The notes below the pieces were generated by a model that was given only the letters and a program-made list of their open reading frames with translations, made no database searches and was not told where the DNA came from. A DNA stretch of 64,000 bases from Clostridia bacterium (GTDB lineage Bacteria; Bacillota; Clostridia; Monoglobales; Monoglobaceae): the NCBI GenBank assembly GCA_017546165.1, contig JAFYXL010000014.1, forward strand, positions 1 through 64,000, read 5' to 3'. Shown here in pieces: positions 1 through 7,694 of the stretch. How positions within the stretch are numbered: position 1 is the stretch's first letter; each line of letters opens with the position of its first letter. A program made the position numbers and the translations under genes.

Positions 1-77
1 CCTAACTTGACAAAATCATAAATATAGGAATTCCCCCAATTGTGGAAACGCAAGCTTGAAATTGATGGAGAAAGTAT

Positions 78-458
78 ATGAAAATAAAATTATTTATACA
101 AGCAATAACTAAATTATTTTTAGGAATCATTTTAGTTGGCTTGTTATTGTTTTTGCCTGCTGGCACCATCTGCTTTACAAATGGTTGGTTGCTTATAGGA
201 ATTTTATTTGTACCAATGTTCCTCGCTGGGATTGTGATGATGTTTAAAAATCCTGAATCATTAAAAAAACGACTGATAACAAAAGAAAAACAACAGGAAC
301 AGAAGATGGTTGTTAAATTAAGCGGACTTATGTTTTTTGTAGGTTTTATCGTTGCAAAAAGAATAAAGAATGAAGAGGAATTTCTTGAAAAAGAACTTGC
401 AGGTTATGGTAACTATAAGAAAGAGGTAAAATATCGCCTTGTGCCGTTTATTTGGTAA
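78..458 (+). CDS. Isoprenylcysteine carboxyl methyltransferase-family protein, internally deleted
   Basis: 126 residues with a hydrophobic N-terminal half (membrane segments about residues 8-28 and 36-55). The C-terminus, KRIKNEEEFLEKELAGYGNY followed by a VKYRLVPFIW-like end, matches the C-terminus of bacterial ICMT/PEMT-family membrane methyltransferases as I recall them. Those proteins run to about 200-230 residues. Here the stretch holding the later membrane helices and the RHP-type SAM-binding region is absent, and the sequence jumps from GFIVA straight to KRIKNEE, in frame. The start is preceded by GGAGAAAG at a normal distance. The product is therefore probably inactive, or a remnant still being translated. 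It stands alone ahead of the 534-6161 gene group. The family assignment is fairly sure; a function is not. Confidence 0.6.
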   Translation: MKIKLFIQAITKLFLGIILVGLLLFLPAGTICFTNGWLLIGILFVPMFLAGIVMMFKNPESLKKRLITKEKQQEQKMVVKLSGLMFFVGFIVAKRIKNEEEFLEKELAGYGNYKKEVKYRLVPFIW

Positions 459-533
459 CCAATCAAGCTTTAAATGTAAAAGTGTTAAATACACACAAGG
501 ATAAAACTATAAAAAATTCAAAGGAGAACTAAG

Positions 534-2063
534 ATGAACAAAAGATTTTTGAAATTTTTCAGCAAGTTTTTTTCAAAACCACTTGTGCAAATAGGATTTT
601 ATATTCTAGGTATTCTTTTGATTTTCTTTATATCAGGTGTGTTTGATGATTTTAAAACATCTTTAAGTAAGATTGTAAATATTCTAAGTGCACAGGAAAC
701 TATTTCCGTGTTTTTAGCAGGCATTTTGTCTTTAGGTATGGCAAGAATTATTAAAAAATGTGATTATTATCTGGAGGAATCTTTGAAGATTGATGACGAT
801 CATCACAAAATAATAAGAAAATATAGTGGCCATAAAAAAACAGACATTAAACAAGGAAAAAACTATTTTGACAAAACAGGCGTATTTATGCGAATAAATC
901 ACGTAAAATGTATAAAAAAGAGTGAACTTAAAAACAGGGAGAAGGATAGATTCTCAAAGACATACAAGGCACATGAAGAGGATATTAAGAATTTCAATGA
1001 AAAAAAATTATATTTGCCGACTGTAAATGTGTTTACCAATACTTTAGGGGACACAAGACTGCTGTTTAACGATTCTAATGAATCTCACAAATTACCTTCT
1101 TTTGTTATTGAACACGCTGATGAGTTGCTCCTTGCTCATAAAAATTCATCAACCAGAAATGGTGATACAATAAGGTTAAATGACTTTTATTACGATGATG
1201 AAAAAAAGACATTAACTCTTGATACTCAAAGATCTACATACTATCATATGCTTATAACAAACAGATGTATGGACTATGATTTTTCAAATGGTCTAAGTAT
1301 AAGAAAATTGTATGAATTTGATAAATACATTTGTCCGCTCCATAAATCAAAATTTGGCAACCAAATCGGCATAAACGGTCTTATTATTACCAGTGACGGG
1401 TATGTGCTTATAGAAAAGCGTGATCATAATAAAACTACCTGGAAGAATAAGTTTGCACAAAGTATTTCGCTTGCGTTAAAGGTAGATGAAGTTATATTAA
1501 ACAAAAATGGAATTATTGAAAATACTTATGAAATAGCAAATGACAGCATAAAATCTGTTATAGAAAAAACTATTAAGAATAATTTTGGGTTAACAAGCAC
1601 TGAATACAAGGAATTTATATTTGAGAAAAACTTCCTGGGTCTTGCACGAGACTTACTAGAGGGCGGAAAGCCGAATCTTTACTTTTACGTTGAGACCAAG
1701 TGTAATGCAAAAGAACTTGCAAAAAAGTTAAGGGAAACTGCCAAAAACGACAATGTTGAAACTGCACTTGCTACTGAAAAGTTATCTTCTGATTATTATC
1801 TTGTAAAGTTTTCTGATATTAAGATTAATTACAACTATGTTATGAATTTAAATAGAAGAAAAGCAATCAAGATTGCAAGAAAAGTATATCCTCGTTTAAG
1901 CAGAAGACTGTACTTATGGGATACAATAAAAAATATATTAGCTGTGAAATTTAAACCAAGCTTAAAAAGAGAGTGCGGAGAGGCATTGCTTGTTACTATT
2001 TCGTATATGGAAATCTGTAAGGAACGTATAAAACCAATTAAATTGAAAGAAGATGAAGATTAG
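534..2063 (+). CDS. Membrane-anchored protein of unknown function with a Nudix-like C-terminal region
   Basis: 509 residues, not recognised as a named family. Two hydrophobic segments lie near the N-terminus (about residues 17-37 and 52-72), followed by a long, charged, probably cytoplasmic part. Around residues 280-440 the pattern resembles a Nudix fold: a strand with GLIITSDGYVLIEKRDH, then a helix where a Nudix box would be expected. That helix reads VIEKTIKNNFGL, so the REXXEEXG catalytic signature is missing and pyrophosphatase activity is doubtful. A good AAAGGAG site precedes the ATG. The stop codon touches the next start (TAGATG), so it is very likely co-translated with the PfkB-type kinase downstream. 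A nucleotide- or sugar-nucleotide-binding role is only a guess from the fold. Confidence 0.7.
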   Translation: MNKRFLKFFSKFFSKPLVQIGFYILGILLIFFISGVFDDFKTSLSKIVNILSAQETISVFLAGILSLGMARIIKKCDYYLEESLKIDDDHHKIIRKYSGHKKTDIKQGKNYFDKTGVFMRINHVKCIKKSELKNREKDRFSKTYKAHEEDIKNFNEKKLYLPTVNVFTNTLGDTRLLFNDSNESHKLPSFVIEHADELLLAHKNSSTRNGDTIRLNDFYYDDEKKTLTLDTQRSTYYHMLITNRCMDYDFSNGLSIRKLYEFDKYICPLHKSKFGNQIGINGLIITSDGYVLIEKRDHNKTTWKNKFAQSISLALKVDEVILNKNGIIENTYEIANDSIKSVIEKTIKNNFGLTSTEYKEFIFEKNFLGLARDLLEGGKPNLYFYVETKCNAKELAKKLRETAKNDNVETALATEKLSSDYYLVKFSDIKINYNYVMNLNRRKAIKIARKVYPRLSRRLYLWDTIKNILAVKFKPSLKRECGEALLVTISYMEICKERIKPIKLKEDED

Positions 2064-3038
2064 ATGAAAAAAAGTATAGTAGCTTTTGGGGAAATTATGC
2101 TGCGCCTCACACCGCCGGATAAAGGATCAATAAAAAACACAGACAGTTTTTGCGCCTATTACGGCGGAAGTGAGTCAAATGTATTGGTTGCACTTTCTTC
2201 TATGGGAAACAGCACAAAATTTGTTTCACAGGTGTCGGATAATGATTTGGGAGAGGCTGCCATAAAACACCTTAATTCATATAAAGTAGATACCTCTTTA
2301 GTTAAGAAAAGTGGCGAAAATTTGGGTATGTATTTTCTTGAAGAAGGTTTCGGTGACAGGTCATCAAAGGTCATTTATTCAAGAAAAAATGCATCAATAA
2401 CTCATCTTGAGGAAAATGATTTTGACTTTGATGAGGTGTTTTTGGATTGCGAAATTTTTCATATTAGCGGAATATCCTTTGCGCTTTCTGAGTCGGTTAA
2501 AAGACTTTGCTTCAGGTTGCTGAAGGAAGCGAAGAAAAGGAATGTAAAAGTAAGTTTTGATTTTAACTATCGCTCAAAACTTTGGAGCTGTGATGAAGCT
2601 AGAAAAGTGTTTTTAGATGTAGTTCCCTATGCGGATATTGTATTTTGTTCCGAAAAGGATATAAATACATTTCTTGACACTGATCTTGCCTTGTATTTTG
2701 AAAAATATCCGGGTACTGAATACTTGGTTGTAAGGGAAAGGGAGATTATATCTTTGGATATGCACAAGGTAAAGGCCGTGATATATACTTCGCAGGGAAA
2801 AGTGACAAATATTAAACAAAAAGAGTTTTCTGTTCTTGAAAGGATAGGCTCGGGAGATGCTTTTGCCGCAGGTGTTTTAAATTCTCTACGCAAAAACCCA
2901 AACAATATGGAGGAAGCCCTTGAATTTGGTATAGGGTGTTTTGTTTTGAAACACACTGTGAAAGGTGATGTTTTTTCTATGAGTGAGAACGAAATATGTT
3001 CATATATTGATAATTCGCTAAAGGATGTTGCAAGATGA
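2064..3038 (+). CDS. PfkB-family carbohydrate kinase, 2-keto-3-deoxygluconate kinase-like
   Basis: 324 residues, the usual length for a ribokinase/PfkB-family sugar kinase. The N-terminus (AFGEIMLRLTPPDKG) and the YYGGSESNVLVALSSMG substrate region are characteristic of the KdgK branch, which phosphorylates 2-keto-3-deoxygluconate at O6. The C-terminal anion-hole and catalytic-base motif reads RIGSGDAFAAGVL, with Asp in the GXGD position. The start follows the previous stop without a gap, and the end overlaps the next gene by four bases (ATGA), so three genes form one translational unit. No KDG aldolase or uronate isomerase is nearby, so the real substrate could be another ketose or nucleoside. 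Confidence 0.85.
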   Translation: MKKSIVAFGEIMLRLTPPDKGSIKNTDSFCAYYGGSESNVLVALSSMGNSTKFVSQVSDNDLGEAAIKHLNSYKVDTSLVKKSGENLGMYFLEEGFGDRSSKVIYSRKNASITHLEENDFDFDEVFLDCEIFHISGISFALSESVKRLCFRLLKEAKKRNVKVSFDFNYRSKLWSCDEARKVFLDVVPYADIVFCSEKDINTFLDTDLALYFEKYPGTEYLVVREREIISLDMHKVKAVIYTSQGKVTNIKQKEFSVLERIGSGDAFAAGVLNSLRKNPNNMEEALEFGIGCFVLKHTVKGDVFSMSENEICSYIDNSLKDVAR

Positions 3039-3982
3039 TTAAAATTTGTTTAAGCATTTCGAAAATGGATGAAGAGTTTGAAAAAATGGTCCAAACCCTT
3101 AAAGATTATGCACAAGTTGATGTTGTAGGATTGGACGGATTTAGCCTTGAGGGTTATGATATTTTTATTGGGAAAAAATTGAGTAAAACCATATTAAAAA
3201 CAGCGGATTGCTTAAAAATAGCATTTGCATATAAAACAGGAGTAGATAATTTTCCTCTTTCAATTTTAAGAGAAATGGGTGTGGTTTTAGTTAATTCTCA
3301 TATAGATGCCGATATTGTTGCTGAATATGCGTTTGGACTTAGTATAAGTCTTGTAAACCGCATAACAGAGTGTGACAAAAAATTGAGAAAGGGCATTTGG
3401 TATGATAATAATAACCCATACTGGAAAAGTATTTTTGATATGAAGGTGGGACTTTTAGGTTATGGTCATATCGGACAGCATCTTGCGGATATTTTGCATA
3501 AAAACAATATCAAAACCTATACGCTGGACAGGGGAAAAGAATACAAAAATGTTACCCCGGTAAAAACTTTGAACGAACTTTTTGAAACCACAAATCTTAT
3601 TGTTTTGTCACTTCCAAAGACTTCTGAAACCAATAATATAATAAACGAAGAAACTATAACTTATTTAAAGGATAAATATATTGTAAATGTGGGACGAAGT
3701 AATTGTATCGACCAAAAGGTTTTGTATGATGCTCTTAAAAATAATAAAATTGCAGGAGCGGCTATAGATACCTGGGATAAAAAGCCTAAAAACAAAACTA
3801 CACTTTTAAATCCTTCAAAATATCCGTTTATTGAACTTGACAATATTGTCCTTTCGCCTCATCAGGCTATGCGTGTTGATGTGGGTCACGGCAGGTATGT
3901 AACAGACATATCTCAAAAGGTAATAAACTATATAAAAAATGGCGAGATAACAGATGCCGTTGACTTAGTCAAAGGGTATTGA
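3035..3982 (+). CDS. D-isomer-specific 2-hydroxyacid dehydrogenase family protein
   Basis: 315 residues, full length for NAD-dependent D-2-hydroxyacid dehydrogenases. The Rossmann motif is VGLLGYGHIGQHLADIL (GXGXXG). The catalytic Arg sits in VNVGRSNCID, and the catalytic His in LSPHQAM near the C-terminus; the usual Asp/Glu stretch between them is IAGAAIDTWDKKP. The family reduces 2-keto acids or oxidises 2-hydroxy acids in the cytoplasm. It overlaps the kinase gene by four bases, which suggests the two act on related intermediates, for example a hydroxy or keto sugar acid. The substrate cannot be read from the sequence. Confidence 0.85.
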   Translation: MIKICLSISKMDEEFEKMVQTLKDYAQVDVVGLDGFSLEGYDIFIGKKLSKTILKTADCLKIAFAYKTGVDNFPLSILREMGVVLVNSHIDADIVAEYAFGLSISLVNRITECDKKLRKGIWYDNNNPYWKSIFDMKVGLLGYGHIGQHLADILHKNNIKTYTLDRGKEYKNVTPVKTLNELFETTNLIVLSLPKTSETNNIINEETITYLKDKYIVNVGRSNCIDQKVLYDALKNNKIAGAAIDTWDKKPKNKTTLLNPSKYPFIELDNIVLSPHQAMRVDVGHGRYVTDISQKVINYIKNGEITDAVDLVKGY

Positions 3983-4005
3983 TCTAGATATAATGAGGTG
4001 GTTTT

Positions 4006-4878
4006 ATGTTTTACTTAGGATTATCTTTTTTGCAACTACTGGAAGGATTGAGGACAGATACTCTTAATAAAATTTTTGAGCTTGTAACAATGCTGGGGGA
4101 AGAAACACTGATGATTCTTATTGTTGTTACCCTCTGGTTTGCGTTTGACAAGGGATTTGCTCAAAGAATAGCTTTTCTTTCTTGTTTTTCACTTGGCATA
4201 AACAGTGTTGTAAAGAATTTCACAAAAGTACCCAGACCATTTATGACGGGAAAGGTTACTTGTGTCAGACCTGATACGGCTACCGGATATTCATTCCCCA
4301 GTGGACATACACATAATTTTGCCACTTGGAGTACAATCTTTGCGCTGCACGTCAAAAAACTTTGGTTTGCTATTTTTACAGCCATACTTATTGTCTTAGT
4401 TGGGTTTTCCAGAATGTTTCTTGGTGCACACTACCCCGGTGATGTTATTGTAGGCGGAGTGTTGGGTGTTGTGATTGCAATTGTAGGTAGCATAATTTAT
4501 GATAAAGTTGAAAATAAGAGAAAGCTATACATAGCTGCAATTATTGCATTAACACCATTTGCTGTTTTGTTTATATTCAATGCCGACCCTCTATTTGGGG
4601 ATTTTTACAAGATTTACGGTATGCTTATAGGTCTGATTGTTGCAATTATGTTTGAAGAAAAATATGCACCCCTTACATATGATGTGTGCTGGTGGAAAAA
4701 GTTGATTCGTATAGTAATCGGTGTTGTGATTGCTTATGTTTTTAAGGAAGTAGTCAAGAAACTCGGTGTTTCACCTATAGTGCAATTATCTTTTGTCGTT
4801 GATATACTTAGGTATATTGTTCTGGTTTTTCTTATTTTTGGATTATGTCCTGTTTTGTTTAAAAAATGTAAAATATAA
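4006..4878 (+). CDS. PAP2-family membrane phosphatase
   Basis: 290 residues with several hydrophobic segments spread over its length. All three PAP2 signature parts are visible: K-X6-RP (KNFTKVPRP), PSGH (SFPSGHTHNFAT) and SR-X5-H-X3-D (SRMFLGAHYPGD). Enzymes of this type remove phosphate from lipid phosphates such as phosphatidic acid or undecaprenyl pyrophosphate, with the active site on the outer face of the membrane. The C-terminal third holds extra membrane helices beyond the core domain. It starts 23 bases after the dehydrogenase with its own GAGGTGG site, and probably shares that transcript. Confidence 0.9.
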   Translation: MFYLGLSFLQLLEGLRTDTLNKIFELVTMLGEETLMILIVVTLWFAFDKGFAQRIAFLSCFSLGINSVVKNFTKVPRPFMTGKVTCVRPDTATGYSFPSGHTHNFATWSTIFALHVKKLWFAIFTAILIVLVGFSRMFLGAHYPGDVIVGGVLGVVIAIVGSIIYDKVENKRKLYIAAIIALTPFAVLFIFNADPLFGDFYKIYGMLIGLIVAIMFEEKYAPLTYDVCWWKKLIRIVIGVVIAYVFKEVVKKLGVSPIVQLSFVVDILRYIVLVFLIFGLCPVLFKKCKI

Positions 4879-4913
4879 TTTATTCGACTTATATGTTTTG
4901 TGGAGATAGGTAT

Positions 4914-6161
4914 ATGGAGCTTAGGGGAAAATGCATTAAATATATAACATATGTATTTAAGTGGGCAAGTATAGGAATTTTAATTGGTGTGTTTGGCGGC
5001 TTGATTGGTACTTTTTTTCATATAAGCGTTGATTATGTGACAACGCTAAGGGAAAACAATTTCTGGTTGATATTTTTCTTGCCAATAGGTGGACTTTTGA
5101 TAGCTGCAATTTATAAGATGTTTGTTTCCAAGGGAAATATAGATACCCAAAGGGTTTTTCAATCGGTAAAGGAAGATAAGGATGTACCAATTGTTATGAT
5201 TCCTTTGATTTTTATAGGAACGGTAATAACTCATATGTTGGGTGGCTCAGCCGGACGCGAAGGGGCAGCGCTACAGCTTGGTGGGAGTATGGGTTATAAT
5301 GTGGCAAAGGCCCTGAAACAGAATGGAGATAGCTTGAAACTTATCGTGACTTCAGGGATGAGTAGCGTTTTTTCGGCACTTTTTGGAACGCCTCTCGCCG
5401 CAACTGTTTTTTCCCTTGAGGTTACAAAGACGAGAACTTTAAACTTTCGTGGTTTGCTACCTGGTTTTGTTTCATCTCTGGTTGCAGTTAAAATATCGCA
5501 GTTTTTCGGTGTTGCACCGATCAGATTTGATATACCCACAGTTTATGAATTTCATCTTGATACAATATTAAAAGTAGCAATTTTGGCTATATTGTGCGCA
5601 GGGGTATGTATTATCTTTGCAACATCCATACATAAGACTGAATTTTTCATGACAAAACACATTCCAAATTCTTATATTCGTGCCTTTTTTGGCGGTTTAT
5701 TAATAATTGTTTTGACTATTATTGCGGGAACTGAAGATTATAATGGTGCAGGTATGGACGTTATAAAACGTGCTATTTTGGGTGACGCAAAGTATGAAGC
5801 ATTTATTCTGAAGATAGTTTTTACTGCCATTACTATAGCTGCGGGATTTAAAGGTGGAGAGATTGTGCCAACGTTTTTTATAGGTTCAACATTTGGGTGT
5901 ATGGCCAGTGGATTTTTGGGATTAAATAAAAGTATTGGCGCGCCGCTTGGCTTTGTTGCTTTATTTGCCGGAATGACAAAATGTCCCATTGCTGCGTTTT
6001 TGTTGGCTTTAGAGGTCTTTGGCATAAAAGGGATGCTATATTTTGCAATAGCTGTAGTTGTGGCTTATATGTTGTCAGGACGTTTTGGATTATATGAAAA
6101 TACAAATAAAATGATGCTATCAAGAACCAACAGTGGAACACCCAAATTACGAAAAGCGTAA
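4914..6161 (+). CDS. ClC-family voltage-gated chloride channel or transporter
   Basis: 415 residues, multi-pass membrane protein of the ClC superfamily. Selectivity-filter regions are recognisable: GGSAGREGAALQLG matches the GREGP helix region, and KGGEIVPTFFIGSTFG matches the GXFXP region, here with a changed GEIVP sequence. No cytoplasmic CBS domains follow. The protein moves chloride (or fluoride-like anions) across the membrane, either passively or against protons; sequence alone does not decide which. An ATG at 4893 is possible, but GGAGATAGG lies between it and the ATG at 4914, so 4914 is the better start. It is the last gene of the 534-6161 group. Confidence 0.88.
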   Translation: MELRGKCIKYITYVFKWASIGILIGVFGGLIGTFFHISVDYVTTLRENNFWLIFFLPIGGLLIAAIYKMFVSKGNIDTQRVFQSVKEDKDVPIVMIPLIFIGTVITHMLGGSAGREGAALQLGGSMGYNVAKALKQNGDSLKLIVTSGMSSVFSALFGTPLAATVFSLEVTKTRTLNFRGLLPGFVSSLVAVKISQFFGVAPIRFDIPTVYEFHLDTILKVAILAILCAGVCIIFATSIHKTEFFMTKHIPNSYIRAFFGGLLIIVLTIIAGTEDYNGAGMDVIKRAILGDAKYEAFILKIVFTAITIAAGFKGGEIVPTFFIGSTFGCMASGFLGLNKSIGAPLGFVALFAGMTKCPIAAFLLALEVFGIKGMLYFAIAVVVAYMLSGRFGLYENTNKMMLSRTNSGTPKLRKA

Positions 6162-6222
6162 TCCGGGTAAACTGTTGTAAAAGATAAACGTTTATATTAA
6201 ATTCATTATATTTTTTTCAATA

Positions 6223-6251
6223 TTGGAAATACACTTATATTTTATTTATAA
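6223..6251 (+). promoter_or_regulatory. Probable sigma-A promoter for the 42-residue protein gene
   Basis: TTGGAA at 6223-6228 and TTATAA at 6246-6251 are separated by 17 bases, about 30 bases ahead of the small ORF at 6284. Together with the terminator at 6401 this makes a compact single-gene transcription unit. Confidence 0.5.
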
Positions 6252-6283
6252 AAAACCATAATATATTAAGAGGTGAAATATTT

Positions 6284-6412
6284 ATGGAGAATAAAAGTAA
6301 GCGTGATTCCAAAAAAACAGCAACCAATAACAAATGGGTATCCACCGGATTAAATAAACCTAGCGACAAGACTGAACGCAAGGATGGTCCCGGTGGAGAG
6401 GGAGCAAATTAA
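6284..6412 (+). CDS. Small hydrophilic protein, 42 residues, ending in a DGPGGEGAN tail
   Basis: ATG at 6284 follows an AGAGGTG site by eight bases and opens 42 codons ending at TAA 6410-6412. The product is charged and has no membrane segment. It begins MENKSKRDSKK and ends ERKDGPGGEGAN. The gene has its own likely promoter and an immediate intrinsic terminator whose left arm is made by its last codons, which is strong support that it is a real gene despite its size. I have a vague memory of short clostridial proteins ending in a similar RKDGPGGE sequence, but I cannot name a characterised family or function. Confidence 0.65.
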   Translation: MENKSKRDSKKTATNNKWVSTGLNKPSDKTERKDGPGGEGAN

Positions 6413-6427
6413 CATTGCTCCTTTTTT
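6401..6427 (+). terminator. Intrinsic terminator overlapping the stop of the 42-residue gene
   Basis: GGAGCAA (6401-6407) pairs with TTGCTCC (6415-6421) around a seven-base loop and is followed by six T. The stop codon lies in the loop. Confidence 0.85.
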
Positions 6428-6457
6428 ATATTATTTATTTAAAAATCAATACAAAAC

Positions 6458-6521
6458 AGAACCATAAAAAACATACCCTCAAAAGCATTCCGCTTTTGAG
6501 GGTATGTTAAAAAATGGTTCT
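6458..6521. terminator. Two-tier bidirectional terminator between the 42-residue gene and lplA
   Basis: A 17-bp perfect inverted repeat (6470-6486 with 6492-6508, loop ATTCC) is enclosed by an outer 8-bp pair, AGAACCAT (6458-6465) with ATGGTTCT (6514-6521). T-rich stretches follow on both strands, so it probably ends lplA transcription and blocks read-through from the left. Confidence 0.85.
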
Positions 6522-6526
6522 CTTTT

Positions 6527-7504
6527 TTATAACTCCTGGCTTTTTAGTAAATTTACAAGGTCATCAGCCAAATAATTTGGCAGAGTATTTTTTATAGCAT
6601 CAGTCATTTTTGTTATCTCAAAGCGACAGCCTGAAAGAGCAGTGTTTATAAGTTCGGGCAATTCCCATTCCAAAGCGTCCGTATATACTTTTACGTATTC
6701 AATAACACCTTTAGAAATTTGCAGGTGTAATTGAATATGCCCCCAAGTAAAGCGGCCCTCACAAGTAAAAGAAAAAGGTGGGGGAGTGCCATAAAGATAG
6801 TCCCAACTGCCGTAATGTCGGGCTAGGGGCAAAATTTCATCAAAGTCAATATTCTCCCACAAAACAGCCTGCATATTATATACGTTTTCAAAAGCGGAAA
6901 TCATATGCTCAATCATAGACTGACAAGTAAGTCCTGGTGATAACTGAGAGAGATTGACTACACGGGATTTTACTGATTTAACACCCTTTGCTTCAAGCTT
7001 AGCTTTTGGGGGAGTAAGATACCGCTGCATATTTTGCATATCTGCGTTAATAAGCAAAGTGCCGTGATGATACGACTTGCCATTTGAGTTATAAAACGCA
7101 TTACCGGAAAACTTTTTACCATTTGCCAATATATCGTTGCGGCCCGAAAGCTCTGTGTAAACACCTGCAAGGGCACAAGCTTTTTGAATAACCTGCATTT
7201 GTTTGGTTAAATCATAATTTTTTGTGGAGCACAAGAAGGTAAAATTGAGATTTCCTAAGTCGTGAAAGACGGCACCTCCGCCGGAAAGCCGACGGGCAAG
7301 CTTACCTCCGTCAGATTTAAGAACAGAGCATTGACATTCTGCCCAGGGATTTTGATTTCTGCCAATAACTACTGTACGCTGATTTTGCCATAGGTACAAT
7401 GTGCAACAATCTTCGGGAGTTTTGTCAAACAGATATTTTTCCGTTGCCAGATTTTTGTAGGGATCAACACAATCACTTATGTAAAGACGTAATTTTTCAA
7501 TCAT
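6527..7504 (-). CDS. lplA: Lipoate-protein ligase A
   Basis: 325 residues from the ATG at 7504, which has AAAGGTGAT just upstream; a TTG at 7519 is the alternative but lacks a ribosome site. The lipoate-binding loop RRLSGGGAVFHDLGNLNFTF and the catalytic lysine region NGKKFSGNAF are intact, and the C-terminal accessory domain is present. The enzyme activates lipoate with ATP and attaches it to lysine residues of lipoyl domains. It diverges from the 2-oxoacid dehydrogenase operon whose E2 carries exactly such a domain, so that E2 is its obvious target. The cell would then depend on salvaged lipoate unless lipA/lipB lie elsewhere. Confidence 0.95.
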   Translation of the reverse strand: MIEKLRLYISDCVDPYKNLATEKYLFDKTPEDCCTLYLWQNQRTVVIGRNQNPWAECQCSVLKSDGGKLARRLSGGGAVFHDLGNLNFTFLCSTKNYDLTKQMQVIQKACALAGVYTELSGRNDILANGKKFSGNAFYNSNGKSYHHGTLLINADMQNMQRYLTPPKAKLEAKGVKSVKSRVVNLSQLSPGLTCQSMIEHMISAFENVYNMQAVLWENIDFDEILPLARHYGSWDYLYGTPPPFSFTCEGRFTWGHIQLHLQISKGVIEYVKVYTDALEWELPELINTALSGCRFEITKMTDAIKNTLPNYLADDLVNLLKSQEL

Positions 7505-7533
7505 AATATCACCTTTCAAAACTACTTTGTCCT

Positions 7534-7562
7534 ATTATAAATGATTTTCGATTAAAGGTCAA
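7534..7562 (-). promoter_or_regulatory. Promoter of lplA
   Basis: Read on the minus strand: TTGACC (7562-7557), 17-base spacer, TATAAT (7539-7534), about 30 bases ahead of the lplA ATG. Confidence 0.8.
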
Positions 7563-7624
7563 TATTACCCCGGTTTTAAAGCCTGATAAATTTAAAAAAT
7601 CGTATTTCTATAGGGAAAAAGTAA

Positions 7625-7653
7625 TTGACAGGTCTGCGGTGTTGTGATAAAAT
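7625..7653 (+). promoter_or_regulatory. Promoter of the 2-oxoacid dehydrogenase operon
   Basis: TTGACA (7625-7630), 17-base spacer, TAAAAT (7648-7653). It lies about 60 bases from the divergent lplA promoter, so the two units could be co-regulated. Confidence 0.8.
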
Positions 7654-7694
7654 TAAAATAATATAATTTTATGCTAAATAAAGGAGGGTTTATT

